Notes: a model not told the origin generated them from the sequence alone. Counted from the stretch's first letter, positions 1 to 9,781 are shown. The stretch: DNA of 55,481 nt from an uncultured Pseudomonadota bacterium (GCA_903915625.1 CAIWTN010000111.1:1-55481); one strand, 5' to 3'. A program made the numbers and translations.

Positions 1-765
1 AGGAACTTTCTGGCTCCGATTATATTCGAGCATTGCTTTAGGCAACTCGGCACTCAGTGCCGCGGCTCGACGAGCAGGATCCGGATGGGTGCTCAGGAAT
101 TCCGGCGAAGTTCCGCCCAGCTTCGCCATACGCTGCCAAAGTGCAATCGCCTCGCTTGGGTCATAACCGGCACGAGCCATATAAACAATTCCCATCGAGT
201 CTGCTTCGGCCTCTTGTGTTCGACTAAAAGGCAGGACGACCCCAAATTTCGCACCCAAGCCAAGGGCAGCCATTACTAAAGGGCGACGTTCTGAGTCGCC
301 CATTAAAGCGTTCACAGAGAGCAGAGCTCCTTCAATTAATAGCTGCTGGCTGAGCCGTTCACCAGAGTGACGAGCGACTGCGTGCCCTATCTCGTGCCCC
401 AACACGGCGGCCAACCCAGCATTCGTTTTGGCGACTGGCAATATACCCGTATAGACTCCGACTTTTCCGCCTGGGAGGCAGAATGCATTCACCTCTTTAC
501 TGGCGAATAGTGTGAACTCCCAGTCGAACTTTTTGTTTGTCGCACTGGCGATGCGCTTTGCCACGGCAAGCATGGCATCGTTATCCCTTGCACTTCGATC
601 AATCGCCTCTTTATTTCTCAAATCAGTATAGGCGGCAAGACCGACCTGATTCATGTAAGAATCAGGCAAAGGCGCAAGGCGCCGCCTCTGCGTCTCTTCG
701 ACTGTGACGCAAGCAACCAGGGCCAAAGCGGCGCCCGTGGTAATACTGATGAGCCAAGTCTTCAA
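1..765 (-). CDS. M48-family zinc metallopeptidase lipoprotein (C-terminus cut by window edge)
   Basis: Probable periplasmic, membrane-anchored zinc protease of the M48 (Ste24/HtpX/BepA-like) family, which in Gram-negatives acts in envelope protein quality control. The zinc motif HEIGH is at residues 124-128 and the third ligand fits Glu185 in an EAEAD motif; both are canonical for M48. A TTG start at 765 gives a short hydrophobic leader ending in the lipobox LVAC (Cys19), so the mature protein should be a lipoprotein. No good Shine-Dalgarno is visible; the start was chosen from the leader. The frame is open through base 1, so the C-terminus lies outside. It follows the 57-residue membrane protein by 34 bases and is probably cotranscribed with it. 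Confidence 0.85.
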   Translation of the reverse strand, partial: MKTWLISITTGAALALVACVTVEETQRRRLAPLPDSYMNQVGLAAYTDLRNKEAIDRSARDNDAMLAVAKRIASATNKKFDWEFTLFASKEVNAFCLPGGKVGVYTGILPVAKTNAGLAAVLGHEIGHAVARHSGERLSQQLLIEGALLSVNALMGDSERRPLVMAALGLGAKFGVVLPFSRTQEAEADSMGIVYMARAGYDPSEAIALWQRMAKLGGTSPEFLSTHPDPARRAAALSAELPKAMLEYNRSQKVP

Positions 766-799
766 TATTCAATCCACAAAGAGTGCCCGCTACAAAAAC

Positions 800-973
800 T
801 CACTGCATCATCTGCAAGGGATTGTCTGGGGTCGTAACCAAGCTGTAGTAAGCTAGGTAACAAAACAGTGCCGCGAAGACAGCTCCGATCAACAAGATGC
901 CGTACATCGCAGGCGACGCCCAAGGCTGGGGCTGGTCGCTGGTGTTATCTTTATGGTTGTGATGCTCACCCAT
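800..973 (-). CDS. 57-residue single-span membrane protein of unknown function
   Basis: Small ORF with a strong ribosome binding site (AAAGGA, about 7 bases before the ATG). The N-terminus is hydrophilic and His-rich (MGEHHNHKD...), followed by one hydrophobic helix at about residues 24-46 and a short polar tail ending LQMMQ. The orientation is probably cytoplasmic N-terminus with one membrane span. It resembles the small accessory subunits of respiratory complexes in layout only; I do not recognise the family. It sits immediately upstream of the M48 lipoprotein gene on the same strand, so the two may act together. It is real on the strength of the RBS, start and membrane helix; the function is unknown. 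Confidence 0.65.
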   Translation of the reverse strand: MGEHHNHKDNTSDQPQPWASPAMYGILLIGAVFAALFCYLAYYSLVTTPDNPLQMMQ

Positions 974-1263
974 GGTGAAGTCCTTTCCGAGACAAAACGT
1001 ACCCGTATTTATACTACGGTAGGCTGACCAGGCACCATGAATTTTTGCGGAAAATCACACAGGTTGACCAAGTGTTGCATTGTTGCCGTCAGGGCGCTAA
1101 GACGAACTTGAGTGACCCAAAGGGTTGGCAGCGCTGAAAGCGCACGGTCTAAGCCACTGTCAAAACCAATGAGGTATCTATCCCGTCATGCAACTCTCCA
1201 AATCATTTTTCACGACCAGCCTGCCCATTCCAGTCGATTCCCCCCGTTTCAACAGGAAGAACC
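974..1263. other. Divergent intergenic region with no gene seen
   Basis: About 290 bases between the divergently transcribed small membrane protein and the transglutaminase-like lipoprotein. It must hold promoters for both directions. The only clear signal is the AGGAAG ribosome binding site just before the ATG at 1264. No hairpin, repeat or RNA gene was recognised. Confidence 0.6.
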
Positions 1264-2391
1264 ATGAAATTTTTCAACTTAATTAGTATTTTTGTATTAT
1301 CCATCCTCCAGGCTTGTGGATCAGCCAAAACCAACAACAGCCAACTCAAAGAGGGTTGGAACGCATATAACGACCCCCTGCTACTAAGCGGACATTTCGA
1401 TCGCAACTTTTCGACACTGCCGCTGACAGGCGAACTACCGACGGTGCCATGGACTGACAGCTATTGGCCAAATTATTTGGGTGGTGTAGCGCAACGTTGG
1501 CGGAACCCTCCTGAGCCGGCTGACCAATTTGGCTACAAGTCGCCCACCAAGCACCAGCTATCTCGGATGACGCTTGCGCAACGATCAGAACTCTCTCCGG
1601 CAGAGAAATTTGATGCTCTTATGGGCCGCTATGACTATCCCTCGGTGGCACGCGAGCGCGCAAGGGTGAGCCCAGACAATGCAACTTGGGAAGGAATGTG
1701 CCATGGTTGGGCTGCAGCCTCTCTAAATTTTAAAGAACCGCGACCAACTGCATTGACCAATGCCGATGGAATCAACATCCCATTTGGGTCCTCTGACATC
1801 AAAGCTATGCTCAGCTATTACCAAGGGGATATTTCGTACACTCCTTCACGCATGCTTGGCACTAGGTGCGACATAGACCTAGTACGCTATCCAAATGCAG
1901 CAAAGGATCACCCTGAGTGCAAGGGAATCAATGCCGGAGCCTTCCACGTCGCATTAACTAATCTGGTAGGTAAAGAGCACGTTGGTGTGATTGCGGACGT
2001 ATCCCACGGGAACGAAATTTGGAATCAACCAATTTACGCATATTCATCTAAAATCACACAAAAACAAGAGCCCACGGAAGGTGCTGCCGCGGATGCTACA
2101 TCAGAGTTAGTGGTCCACACTGACTTGAGCTACACCCTCGAGGTCGACCCAAATTGGAATACTCTAAATGGAACTGAGGACTGGGCCGGAGTAACCGTGG
2201 CTTATGATTACCGCGTAGAACTCAATGCTGCTGGTGACGTTGTCGGAGGCTCCTGGATTAACCCCAATATTCCAGATTTCTTCTGGCTGCAAGGATCGCC
2301 GCGCTTTGAAGGATATTACGGCGCGATTAAGGCTGTTTACGAGCGCTCACTCGTTGGTAGAGAGCTCCCTGATCCAAGCTTACCTTTGTGA
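1264..2391 (+). CDS. Transglutaminase-elicitor-like lipoprotein
   Basis: Exported lipoprotein of 375 residues: leader with lipobox LQAC (Cys18), preceded by an AGGAAG ribosome binding site. The segment WEGMCHGWAAAS (Cys146-His147) and a later GAFHVALTN (His228) followed by IADVSHGNEIWNQP (Asp245) resemble the Cys-His-Asp layout of the transglutaminase-elicitor family (Phytophthora GP42-like, also found in bacteria). If right, it would carry out thiol-dependent acyl transfer or amide hydrolysis on proteins at the cell surface or in the periplasm. The family call is from motif memory, not a search. It stands alone, convergent with the TMTC-like gene. Confidence 0.55.
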   Translation: MKFFNLISIFVLSILQACGSAKTNNSQLKEGWNAYNDPLLLSGHFDRNFSTLPLTGELPTVPWTDSYWPNYLGGVAQRWRNPPEPADQFGYKSPTKHQLSRMTLAQRSELSPAEKFDALMGRYDYPSVARERARVSPDNATWEGMCHGWAAASLNFKEPRPTALTNADGINIPFGSSDIKAMLSYYQGDISYTPSRMLGTRCDIDLVRYPNAAKDHPECKGINAGAFHVALTNLVGKEHVGVIADVSHGNEIWNQPIYAYSSKITQKQEPTEGAAADATSELVVHTDLSYTLEVDPNWNTLNGTEDWAGVTVAYDYRVELNAAGDVVGGSWINPNIPDFFWLQGSPRFEGYYGAIKAVYERSLVGRELPDPSLPL

Positions 2392-2398
2392 AGTCATT

Positions 2399-2430
2399 GC
2401 CCGGCAGCCATCATGAAATTGTAGCCGGGC
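2399..2430. terminator. Possible bidirectional terminator hairpin
   Basis: Inverted repeat GCCCGGC (2399-2405) / GCCGGGC (2424-2430) with an 18-base loop, between two convergent genes. There is no strong T-run on either side, so function as an intrinsic terminator is uncertain. Confidence 0.4.
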
Positions 2431-2436
2431 TGCTTC

Positions 2437-4782
2437 TCACATCTCTGCTTTACCCTGCGACTGGGTTGCCTGCCGCAGAGCGTAATTCAACTTTGGATCA
2501 AGCGGAGCATTCTTTAAGCCCGCCTGAAACTGGGTGATTGCCTGCTGCAGCTGATCTTTTTTCAAATAAAGATTCCCCAAGCGATAGTGGGCGTCAGAAA
2601 AATTGGTGTCAATTTTAATTGCCATTTGATAGTTGCGAATGGCTTCTGCTTCCTTGCCCTGCCATCTTGCAAGATCTCCGAGGAAAAAATATGGCTCGGC
2701 TAAATCTGGATCCGCCGCGAGCGCCTTATTGAAGCAAGAAATTGCATCTTTGTACTGCCGCTGGTGAAAGTGCGCGACGCCTAGGTTCTTCAAAGTTTCA
2801 GCATCTGAACTTTTGATTGCAAGCGCGCTATTAAAATAGTGAGCTGCCTTTGAATATTCCTTTCGGCCCGAATGTATTCGCCCAAGATGTTCAAAGACTT
2901 CAAAGGTTCCTTGTCCATGCGCTAGCACACGCTCATAATTTGATTTGGCCTCTGCAAACAGACCCTGATCGAAGTAAATATCTCCGAGTTGACGATTTGC
3001 TTCCTCATTATTTGGAAACTGTTCCAACGCGATACGCAGATGCTCCTGCGCCAGTGCTTGCTGATTGGTCTTGAACAAGGCTGCGCCAAGCAGAGCCTGC
3101 ACCTCTGCCGTTACTTTTGATTTATCGCCAATTTGTAATACTTTGTTTAAATACGGTATGGCCCGGGCATATTGTTCTTTACGCACGTAAAGCATACCAA
3201 GTAACCGTAACGAATCTGAATCCGCAGGTTGCTCAGCGACTGCGGCTTCGAACTGCGCCAGAGCTTGGTCTGTGTCATCTATTGCCAAATACACCTCACC
3301 GAGATGCCGGTGAATACTGGCCAACTTAGGATTCAACTGCAAGGCCCTGTTATAATATGCCGCGGCCTCTTTCGGAGAGCCATGCTGCCGCTCAATCTCC
3401 GCTAAATTATAATAAACCGCAGAGTCCAAGACGTTAGCGGAAAGCACTGATTTATAGTGCTCACGCGCCTTTTCCCAGTCCCCCGCGCGATAAGAGTTAT
3501 TACCCAACATTTCGTGGGCAATTGGACTACCCGGGTTGACTATTAGCGCATGGGGCCAAAGGACATCATCGTTTTTCCAGAAGCTTAGCTCACGAGAACT
3601 TAACCATGCACAGCCAACCACCGCTAAAGACATCGCAAGTGGTAACGCTGCTCTTCTTGCGCGCGAGACTAGGTAACTTAGAGCTACTACCGGAGCAAAC
3701 AATGACAAATACGCATATCGACTTGCCACAGTTGAATTAGCCTGTGCGCTAAAATAAAAAATTCCTGAAACGGGCAACAAAAGCGTAACAAATAAAAGGA
3801 CCGCTTCTCTGTACCAAGCAGGACCCTTCGACCTATGTCGAGCCGCCGCAATATAAATTACCACGGGTACTATCCACATTAGGTAGCCCCACCAATGACT
3901 CATCACAAGGAAAGGTGAATGCCCATAATCCGGCCCAATGCCCCTCGGGACAATGAACTTATTCAGATAAAAACTGATGCTGTCCCCGGCAATAAGCGGG
4001 CGACTCCAAAATGGCAAACTCTGGCTCAATCCGCTGGTATTTTGTCCAATAAACTCCCAAATCATAAGGGGAAGCACTAAAAGCCACCAAAGACCCAATC
4101 GCCACAGGCCAGGCTTAGCCGAATAAAGTGCTGTTTGCTTTGGAAGGAGCTTGACTAAGAGCGCCGCGACAATCGGGATCACCACAAAGATCGGCTGAGA
4201 TAATATCGCTAAAATTAAGGCAGCAGTAGCGAGCCAATAGGGTCTTTGCAAATTGGCATGCTTGCGCCCAGCTCGCAGAGCTAAAACGTGATTCAAATAC
4301 TGCTGTATGGCGATGATGGCGAAAAAACTACCAACAAGAAATCTAAAGGCTGATAGATAGGCCACAGCTTCCACTTGCAGGGGATGCACCCCGAAAAGTG
4401 CTGCGCCTAGGAAAGCTGCCCACTCACTTTGTAGTAACAGACTAAGTAGCAAGAAAACCATGATGACGTTGGCCGCATGCACGGTCAAACTTAAAACATG
4501 CAAAGCTTGCGTCAGCTGTTCCGCGCTTAGATCCACGGACCTAACGTAAATCCGCCAAATTGTGGGTGCAACTGGCGAAAATCGCTCACCTCGGATAGGT
4601 TGCCACAACTTCCGGATTTGCTTCATAGGCGACTGTTCGTCAAGCGATTGCGAACTTAAACCCGCCTCTTTAAGTGAGAGGGGGTCCCGCCAAACCGCGC
4701 CTGCACCCCTAACAGATTGAAATACGCCACCTACTAGCACCAGCAAGATTGCGGCAAATATAAGCTTGCGCAAGAGCACCAC
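2437..4782 (-). CDS. TMTC-like polytopic membrane protein with C-terminal TPR array
   Basis: 781 residues: about ten hydrophobic helices over residues 1-400, then at least ten TPR units (about 415-775) with typical A..Y...L pattern. The motif HPLQVEAVAYLSAFRFLVG after the second or third helix is characteristic of TMTC/GT-C type membrane proteins, which in eukaryotes are O-mannosyltransferases using lipid-linked sugars. The first extracytoplasmic loop does not show the acidic pair normally near the start of GT-C enzymes, so activity is unclear. The TPRs may bind envelope proteins. The start is GTG with a weak ribosome binding site; a TTG twelve bases on is possible. It lies downstream of phoR but separated by about 120 bases. 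Confidence 0.7.
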   Translation of the reverse strand: MVLLRKLIFAAILLVLVGGVFQSVRGAGAVWRDPLSLKEAGLSSQSLDEQSPMKQIRKLWQPIRGERFSPVAPTIWRIYVRSVDLSAEQLTQALHVLSLTVHAANVIMVFLLLSLLLQSEWAAFLGAALFGVHPLQVEAVAYLSAFRFLVGSFFAIIAIQQYLNHVLALRAGRKHANLQRPYWLATAALILAILSQPIFVVIPIVAALLVKLLPKQTALYSAKPGLWRLGLWWLLVLPLMIWEFIGQNTSGLSQSLPFWSRPLIAGDSISFYLNKFIVPRGIGPDYGHSPFLVMSHWWGYLMWIVPVVIYIAAARHRSKGPAWYREAVLLFVTLLLPVSGIFYFSAQANSTVASRYAYLSLFAPVVALSYLVSRARRAALPLAMSLAVVGCAWLSSRELSFWKNDDVLWPHALIVNPGSPIAHEMLGNNSYRAGDWEKAREHYKSVLSANVLDSAVYYNLAEIERQHGSPKEAAAYYNRALQLNPKLASIHRHLGEVYLAIDDTDQALAQFEAAVAEQPADSDSLRLLGMLYVRKEQYARAIPYLNKVLQIGDKSKVTAEVQALLGAALFKTNQQALAQEHLRIALEQFPNNEEANRQLGDIYFDQGLFAEAKSNYERVLAHGQGTFEVFEHLGRIHSGRKEYSKAAHYFNSALAIKSSDAETLKNLGVAHFHQRQYKDAISCFNKALAADPDLAEPYFFLGDLARWQGKEAEAIRNYQMAIKIDTNFSDAHYRLGNLYLKKDQLQQAITQFQAGLKNAPLDPKLNYALRQATQSQGKAEM

Positions 4783-4878
4783 CCCCGTCGCTGTGTATCT
4801 GGACTATCTGTTGGGTTTACCACATTATTTAGGTGTCTGCCCAGACGCGGTTCGAAGCTAATCCCGAACCAAGCGTGC

Positions 4879-4893
4879 ATTATGGTACATAAT
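4879..4893. repeat. Short perfect inverted repeat upstream of the TMTC-like gene
   Basis: ATTATG-GTA-CATAAT, a 6-bp dyad with a 3-base centre, between the phoR stop and the TMTC-like start. It has the size of a repressor half-site pair. No regulator can be assigned. Confidence 0.3.
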
Positions 4894-4904
4894 ACATCAC
4901 TTTT

Positions 4905-6350
4905 CTAATAATCAGCCCGGAGTTTGACCGTGAAGCGACTACCGATTCCTACGGTACTTTCGACGTGGACCTCGCCTCCCATGGCTGAAACGAGGTGCTT
5001 AACTATCGAAAGACCGAGTCCCGTGCCGCCGAGCTCCCGTGAACGAGCCTTGTCAACCCTATAAAATCGCTCAAAAATTCTGTGAAGGTGCTCAGCCGGG
5101 ATGCCAATGCCCGTGTCCGCCACCTCAAGCTTGGTCCACATGCCTCGGCTAGCCACCGCAACGGTAATGAGGCCGCCATCTGCGGTATACTTAGCGGCGT
5201 TGGTTAATAGATTGTCCAGCACCTGAGTCATGGCCTCACGATCACCAAGCACCCTGGCAGCCATTGGGGGCACGTCCAATTTAACCCGTAAGTTCTTTTG
5301 ATGCAGCACATCCTCATTACGGGCAATCACAGATGTCACCACGTCGGTCCAGGCGATGGCCGTTAATTTCAGCGTATCCTCAGTCGCCTCAATCTTAGCC
5401 AAACTCAAAAGATCTTGAACCAGATTGGTCAGACGCTCGGAATTTCGCTCGATCTTCTCGAGAAAACGGAGACGATTATCTGGGTCGTTGATAGCGCCAC
5501 CTAAGAGAGTTTCGACGTAACCCTTGATCGATGTTAGAGGCGTCTTTATCTCGTGCGAGACATTAGCGACAAAATCACGACGAACGGTTTCGAGCCGCTG
5601 CAACTCAGAAATTTTACCAGTTAATTCGGATCCTAATCGGTTTAGAGTATCACCCAATCTACCCACTTCGTCATCCGTGATAGTGCGCACTCTCTGAGTG
5701 TACTTACCATCTCGCATTGCCTCTGCGACTTGAACCATCTCCCAAATCGGAATGGAAACCCGCTGCGCCAACGCCCATCCCAGGGCCAGAGCAATGAGCA
5801 CGCCCAAAAAGGTAATCGTCGCGAGAGCCGCAGCCAAACCAATGATATTACTGTGTAACTTTTCCACCGAGAGTGAGACTCGCACTACTCCAAGTCGCTG
5901 CCCCTTTGGGTCACTGACGGTACGAGCCAGATAAATTAGAGGCCTTTGCGAGGTCACGCTGAAGCGCTCGGAAAGACCGAACGTTTGCGATAATGCCTCC
6001 TGCACCTCTGGACGAGACCAATGATTTTCCATGCCGGCGATTGGAAAATCCGAATCCGCTATAACCTGCCCACCCTCCTTGATCAGAGTGATTCGAGTCT
6101 GAGTAGATTTACCAAGCTCAGCCAAAAGCCCTTGGGCCTCGCTACTACCATTTTGCAAAGTAGTACGAGCCATTGGGACTAGAAACTCTGCCTTTGACCG
6201 GAGATTTTCAAGAGTGAATCCATTGATAGTGGCATCCACCTTGATGAATACTATCCAACTAATCAGCACAGCCGTGATCAGAAATAGCAGCGCAAAAGCC
6301 GAATAGTTCTTCCAAAAAAACCGCGAACGGAACGCGTTCAATCGCGGCAT
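4905..6350 (-). CDS. phoR: Phosphate-regulon sensor histidine kinase PhoR
   Basis: 481-residue inner-membrane kinase. TM1 is at about 17-37, an extracytoplasmic sensor segment at 38-168, TM2 at 169-194, a HAMP at about 195-248, the dimerisation box FVANVSHEIKTPLTS with the phospho-acceptor His266, and a HATPase domain with N box (DNLLTNAAKYT) and DTGIGIP. E. coli PhoR has almost no periplasmic part and a PAS domain; this form resembles the Gram-positive PhoR type with an extracytoplasmic sensor. It phosphorylates PhoB in response to Pst transport state. Its start overlaps the phoB end by 13 bases, so the two are translationally coupled. Confidence 0.9.
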   Translation of the reverse strand: MPRLNAFRSRFFWKNYSAFALLFLITAVLISWIVFIKVDATINGFTLENLRSKAEFLVPMARTTLQNGSSEAQGLLAELGKSTQTRITLIKEGGQVIADSDFPIAGMENHWSRPEVQEALSQTFGLSERFSVTSQRPLIYLARTVSDPKGQRLGVVRVSLSVEKLHSNIIGLAAALATITFLGVLIALALGWALAQRVSIPIWEMVQVAEAMRDGKYTQRVRTITDDEVGRLGDTLNRLGSELTGKISELQRLETVRRDFVANVSHEIKTPLTSIKGYVETLLGGAINDPDNRLRFLEKIERNSERLTNLVQDLLSLAKIEATEDTLKLTAIAWTDVVTSVIARNEDVLHQKNLRVKLDVPPMAARVLGDREAMTQVLDNLLTNAAKYTADGGLITVAVASRGMWTKLEVADTGIGIPAEHLHRIFERFYRVDKARSRELGGTGLGLSIVKHLVSAMGGEVHVESTVGIGSRFTVKLRADY

Positions 6351-7087
6351 TTATAACCAACCCCCCGCACGGTGACGATAAACTCAGCATCGTCACCCAT
6401 CTTCTTGCGAATGGCTCTCACATGAACGTCAACATTACGATCTATCACGTAAGTCTCACCACCGGTGATCTTTTCCAGAAGTTGCTCTCTGGTAAACACC
6501 CGACCTGGACGCGAGATTAAAGTCGCGAGTAGCCTATATTCAGCCAAAGTTAATACTAACGGCTGTTCCTTGATAAAAACCTCATGCCGTTCTGAATCAA
6601 TGGTGATCGGTCCTACCGTAAGGCGACTATCACCAGCAGATGATGTAACGGACACGGCCCTTGGGCGGCGCAATACCGCACGAATTCGCGCAACTAACTC
6701 TCTTGGACTGAATGGTTTGGGGACATAATCGTCCGCACCCATTTCAAGACCAACAACAACATCACTCTCTTCCCCTTTGGCCGTCAACATGACGATTGGA
6801 ATCTCATTCGTGTCGGCATGGGCACGCAGCTTACGACACAGACTTAGACCGTCTAAACTAGGCAGCATTAAATCTAAAAGGATTAACTCAGGGCGAATTT
6901 GAAGAGCTAGATTGTAACCCTCTTCACCATCAGCACTGGTGAAAACTTTGAATCCCTCGCGCTCAAGATTATATTGCACCAATTCAGAGATATCAGAGTC
7001 GTCTTCAATGAGGAGGATTTTCTCGCTGTTCATCGCCTTACGGATCTCCGGTTTGTATTGTTGCCCTGTTGACATCGTCAAACTCAT
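6338..7087 (-). CDS. phoB: Phosphate-regulon response regulator PhoB
   Basis: OmpR/PhoB-type transcription factor: receiver domain with acidic pocket (IEDD), phospho-acceptor Asp72 in LILLDLMLP, conserved K in MGADDYVPKPFSP, then a winged-helix DNA-binding domain ending VRGVGYKCRD. The start at 7087 was chosen for its strong Shine-Dalgarno (GAGGAG, 7 bases away). A downstream ATG at 7033 would give a 231-residue protein whose acceptor becomes Asp54, as in E. coli, but its ribosome site is poor. The frame also extends to a TTG at 7141 overlapping pstB. It activates pst and other Pho genes under phosphate limitation. Confidence 0.92.
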   Translation of the reverse strand: MSLTMSTGQQYKPEIRKAMNSEKILLIEDDSDISELVQYNLEREGFKVFTSADGEEGYNLALQIRPELILLDLMLPSLDGLSLCRKLRAHADTNEIPIVMLTAKGEESDVVVGLEMGADDYVPKPFSPRELVARIRAVLRRPRAVSVTSSAGDSRLTVGPITIDSERHEVFIKEQPLVLTLAEYRLLATLISRPGRVFTREQLLEKITGGETYVIDRNVDVHVRAIRKKMGDDAEFIVTVRGVGYKCRD

Positions 7088-7137
7088 GACTCTCTCCTCT
7101 TCCAAGTGACTCACGTCTGACCTTAGATCAAAGAGCC

Positions 7138-7944
7138 TCAACCAAACCTTCCGGAGACATAGTCTCTAGTCAGTTCCTGCTGAGGCGTCTCAAACACCCC
7201 ATCGGTCGGACCGAACTCTACCAATTCACCTTGATACATGAACGCCGTATAGTCAGAAACACGACGCGCTTGCTGCATATTGTGCGTAACAATCACAATC
7301 GTGAACCGCTCTTTAAGTTCAAGCAGAAGGTTCTCAATCTTTAGAGTCGACGATGGATCGAGCGCCGAGCATGGTTCATCCATGAGAATCACATCCGGGT
7401 CCATAGCAATGGCCCGCGCGATACACAAACGTTGCTGCTGCCCCCCCGACAGTGCCAGTCCACTTTCATCCAACTTACCAGAGACTTCGTCCCAAAGAGC
7501 GGCGCGCCGCAGAGATGTTTCGACTAGAGCAGCATAATCGCCCTGATACCCATTGATCTTCGGACCCCAGGTGATGTTCTTTCGGATCGATGTTGGGAAT
7601 GGGTTGGGCTTCTGAAACACCATCCCAATTTGGCGTCGCAACAAAACGGGGTCGGCAGCTTTATCGTAAATATTTGAATCTCGAAAAAGAATCTCGCCGG
7701 TAACCTTCGCACCACGGACAAAATCGTTCATCCGGTTAAAACTTCTCAACAATGTACTCTTGCCACAGCCGGACGGGCCGATGAGCGCCACAATAGTATG
7801 CTCAGGAATCTTAAGATTAACATCTAAAACAGCGCGACTGGTTCCATAAGAAACATTCACGTCACGCGCCTCTAAAGCATAGGGCGGACTTGGGTCGAAA
7901 GATCTTTGACCATTGCCTGACATATTAGTGTTGCCTGTCACCAT
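7138..7944 (-). CDS. pstB: Phosphate ABC transporter ATP-binding protein PstB
   Basis: 268 residues. Walker [10 protein letters not shown], signature [16 protein letters not shown], Walker [14 protein letters not shown] and switch-region VTHNMQQA are all intact; length and the PstB-typical [11 protein letters not shown] segment identify it. It energises the PstCA channel at the inner face of the membrane. The start overlaps the pstA stop by 7 bases, as expected for a coupled operon. Confidence 0.96.
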   Translation of the reverse strand: MVTGNTNMSGNGQRSFDPSPPYALEARDVNVSYGTSRAVLDVNLKIPEHTIVALIGPSGCGKSTLLRSFNRMNDFVRGAKVTGEILFRDSNIYDKAADPVLLRRQIGMVFQKPNPFPTSIRKNITWGPKINGYQGDYAALVETSLRRAALWDEVSGKLDESGLALSGGQQQRLCIARAIAMDPDVILMDEPCSALDPSSTLKIENLLLELKERFTIVIVTHNMQQARRVSDYTAFMYQGELVEFGPTDGVFETPQQELTRDYVSGRFG

Positions 7945-8915
7945 TGCATTTTCCTTTGAAAACGCATGCGCGCAAAAATCGCACAGGCGTTGACTGTTAA
8001 CAACACGCCCAAAAGCACAATAATGCCCGCAGCGGCTGCCACTCGAAACTCGTCTTGGGGACGAGCTGACCAGTTAAAAATTTGAATCGGCAACACAGTA
8101 AAATCATCCATTGGCGATTCAGGCACGAAAGCCATGTAACTGAGCGCACCAATCATCAGCAAAGGCGCCGTTTCACCAACTGCACGTGACAACGAAAGGA
8201 TGACTCCCGTTAATATCCCTGGCATCGCCGTAGGCAATACGTGTGCTCGCACGGCTTGCCACCTAGTGGCACCAAGTCCAAGAGCTGCTAAGCGCACACC
8301 CATCGGCACTGTCTTTAAAGCCTCTCTAGCGGTCACAATGATCACCGGTAAAATTAGGAGACTCATCGTGCATGCACCTGCAAGTAAACTATGACCAAAG
8401 GCGCAAATACGTACAAACACCATGAGACCTAGCATCCCGTAAACTATCGACGGGACTCCAGCCAGGTTGGCAATATTAACGTCAATCATCCGACGAAGTC
8501 TTGTGTCAGCGGCAAACTCCTCGAGATAGACCGCAGCACCAACACCCAAAGGTATTGCAATCAAGGCTACTAAGCCTGTGAGATATAAGGAGCCAACTAA
8601 TGCCGCTTTGATACCTGCCCTACTCGCAATCCGAGAAGGGAAACTGGAAACAAATTCCCAACTAACTCGATCCCACCCTTGTCCAAGGATGGACTCTAAA
8701 AGAAAAATCAAAGAGATCAGGCCAATCAGGGTCGAGAGCAAAGTAAGTAGAAAAAAGATTCGCCCAGCCAGCCAACGGCGCTTAGGTCGCGGCCGCCAGA
8801 TAGCCCGGCTAATTGCTTTATGTTCTATGTGGCTGTCGCCCAAGTTAGCAGTTCCCGTCTTAAGCGTTACTGATTTACTCATTGATTTAGGCATGTCGTC
8901 CATGGAGGCCATCAC
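7938..8915 (-). CDS. pstA: Phosphate ABC transporter permease PstA
   Basis: 325 residues, one N-terminal helix followed by the six-helix binding-protein-dependent permease core. The EAA-type loop reads [25 protein letters not shown], and [15 protein letters not shown] is diagnostic for PstA. The N-terminus is about 40 residues longer than the helix requires and is polar and basic. The start overlaps the pstC stop by 4 bases. Confidence 0.95.
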   Translation of the reverse strand: MMASMDDMPKSMSKSVTLKTGTANLGDSHIEHKAISRAIWRPRPKRRWLAGRIFFLLTLLSTLIGLISLIFLLESILGQGWDRVSWEFVSSFPSRIASRAGIKAALVGSLYLTGLVALIAIPLGVGAAVYLEEFAADTRLRRMIDVNIANLAGVPSIVYGMLGLMVFVRICAFGHSLLAGACTMSLLILPVIIVTAREALKTVPMGVRLAALGLGATRWQAVRAHVLPTAMPGILTGVILSLSRAVGETAPLLMIGALSYMAFVPESPMDDFTVLPIQIFNWSARPQDEFRVAAAAGIIVLLGVLLTVNACAIFARMRFQRKMQW

Positions 8916-9781
8916 TCAGTAACTGTTCGGAAACGTTTCACGAGATAGTACGCCAACATGTTGAAGAACAACGTGACCACTAGCAACAACATGCCGACAG
9001 CAAAAATTGACTTGTATTCCAAACTGCCCTGCGGCGTATCGCCCGTGCTCACCTGCGCAATATAGGCAGTCAAAGTTTGCACACTTTCAAATGGATTAAG
9101 AGTCAACTTAGGGGTGGATCCTGCGGCCAAAGTAACGGCCATCGTCTCACCAAAGGCTCTGGAAATAGCCAAAATGAACGATGCGACAATACCGGACAAA
9201 GCACTCGGCACAGTCACCTGCAGCGCTACTTCACACTTGGTGGCACCGAGAGCATAACCTGCTTCTTTGATCGAGCGCGGCACCGCTCGGATCGCGTCAT
9301 CACAAAGAGACGCCACCATTGGCAGCACCATTACTCCGACAACCATGGCAGCGCTGGCAGCATTGAACACTTCAACTGAAGGACTCATTCTTTGCAGCAG
9401 CGGAGTAACCACAGTTAAAGCGAAGTACCCGTAAACCACAGTTGGAATACCCGCCAATATTTCTAGCACAGGCTTGATGATGCTACGCAGCCAGTTGGGG
9501 GCGAAGTCATTGAGAAAAAGGCCAACACCGAGACCACTTGGCAATCCGATTATTGCCGCGCCGCAGGTAATCAAAAAAGTGCCGCACACTAAGGGCAGCA
9601 CGCCAAAGCTCTTGGGCTCAAACATGGGGGCCCAAATTGTACCCGTGATAAAATCCAATAGTGGTACCTCTTCAAAAAAGAGGACCGCTTCGCTTAGTAG
9701 GACCAGGACGATTCCAAGAGTTATCAAAATGCAAAATAACGCACAGGCGAAGAGCAGCTTCTTCACGAAGGCCTCTTCCAC
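8912..9781 (-). CDS. pstC: Phosphate ABC transporter permease PstC (N-terminus uncertain)
   Basis: 289 residues from a GTG at 9781; permease core with EAGYALGATKCEVALQV and SRAFGETMAVTLAAG, diagnostic for PstC. No ribosome binding site precedes that GTG. Ten codons upstream, in frame, a CTG at 9811 is preceded by AAAGGAG at ideal spacing, and the added residues (QSRVKIAHVEE) resemble the basic lead-in before TM1 of other PstC proteins. The true start may therefore be the non-canonical CTG. The gene lies 66 bases after pstS. Confidence 0.94.
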   Translation of the reverse strand: MEEAFVKKLLFACALFCILITLGIVLVLLSEAVLFFEEVPLLDFITGTIWAPMFEPKSFGVLPLVCGTFLITCGAAIIGLPSGLGVGLFLNDFAPNWLRSIIKPVLEILAGIPTVVYGYFALTVVTPLLQRMSPSVEVFNAASAAMVVGVMVLPMVASLCDDAIRAVPRSIKEAGYALGATKCEVALQVTVPSALSGIVASFILAISRAFGETMAVTLAAGSTPKLTLNPFESVQTLTAYIAQVSTGDTPQGSLEYKSIFAVGMLLLVVTLFFNMLAYYLVKRFRTVTE

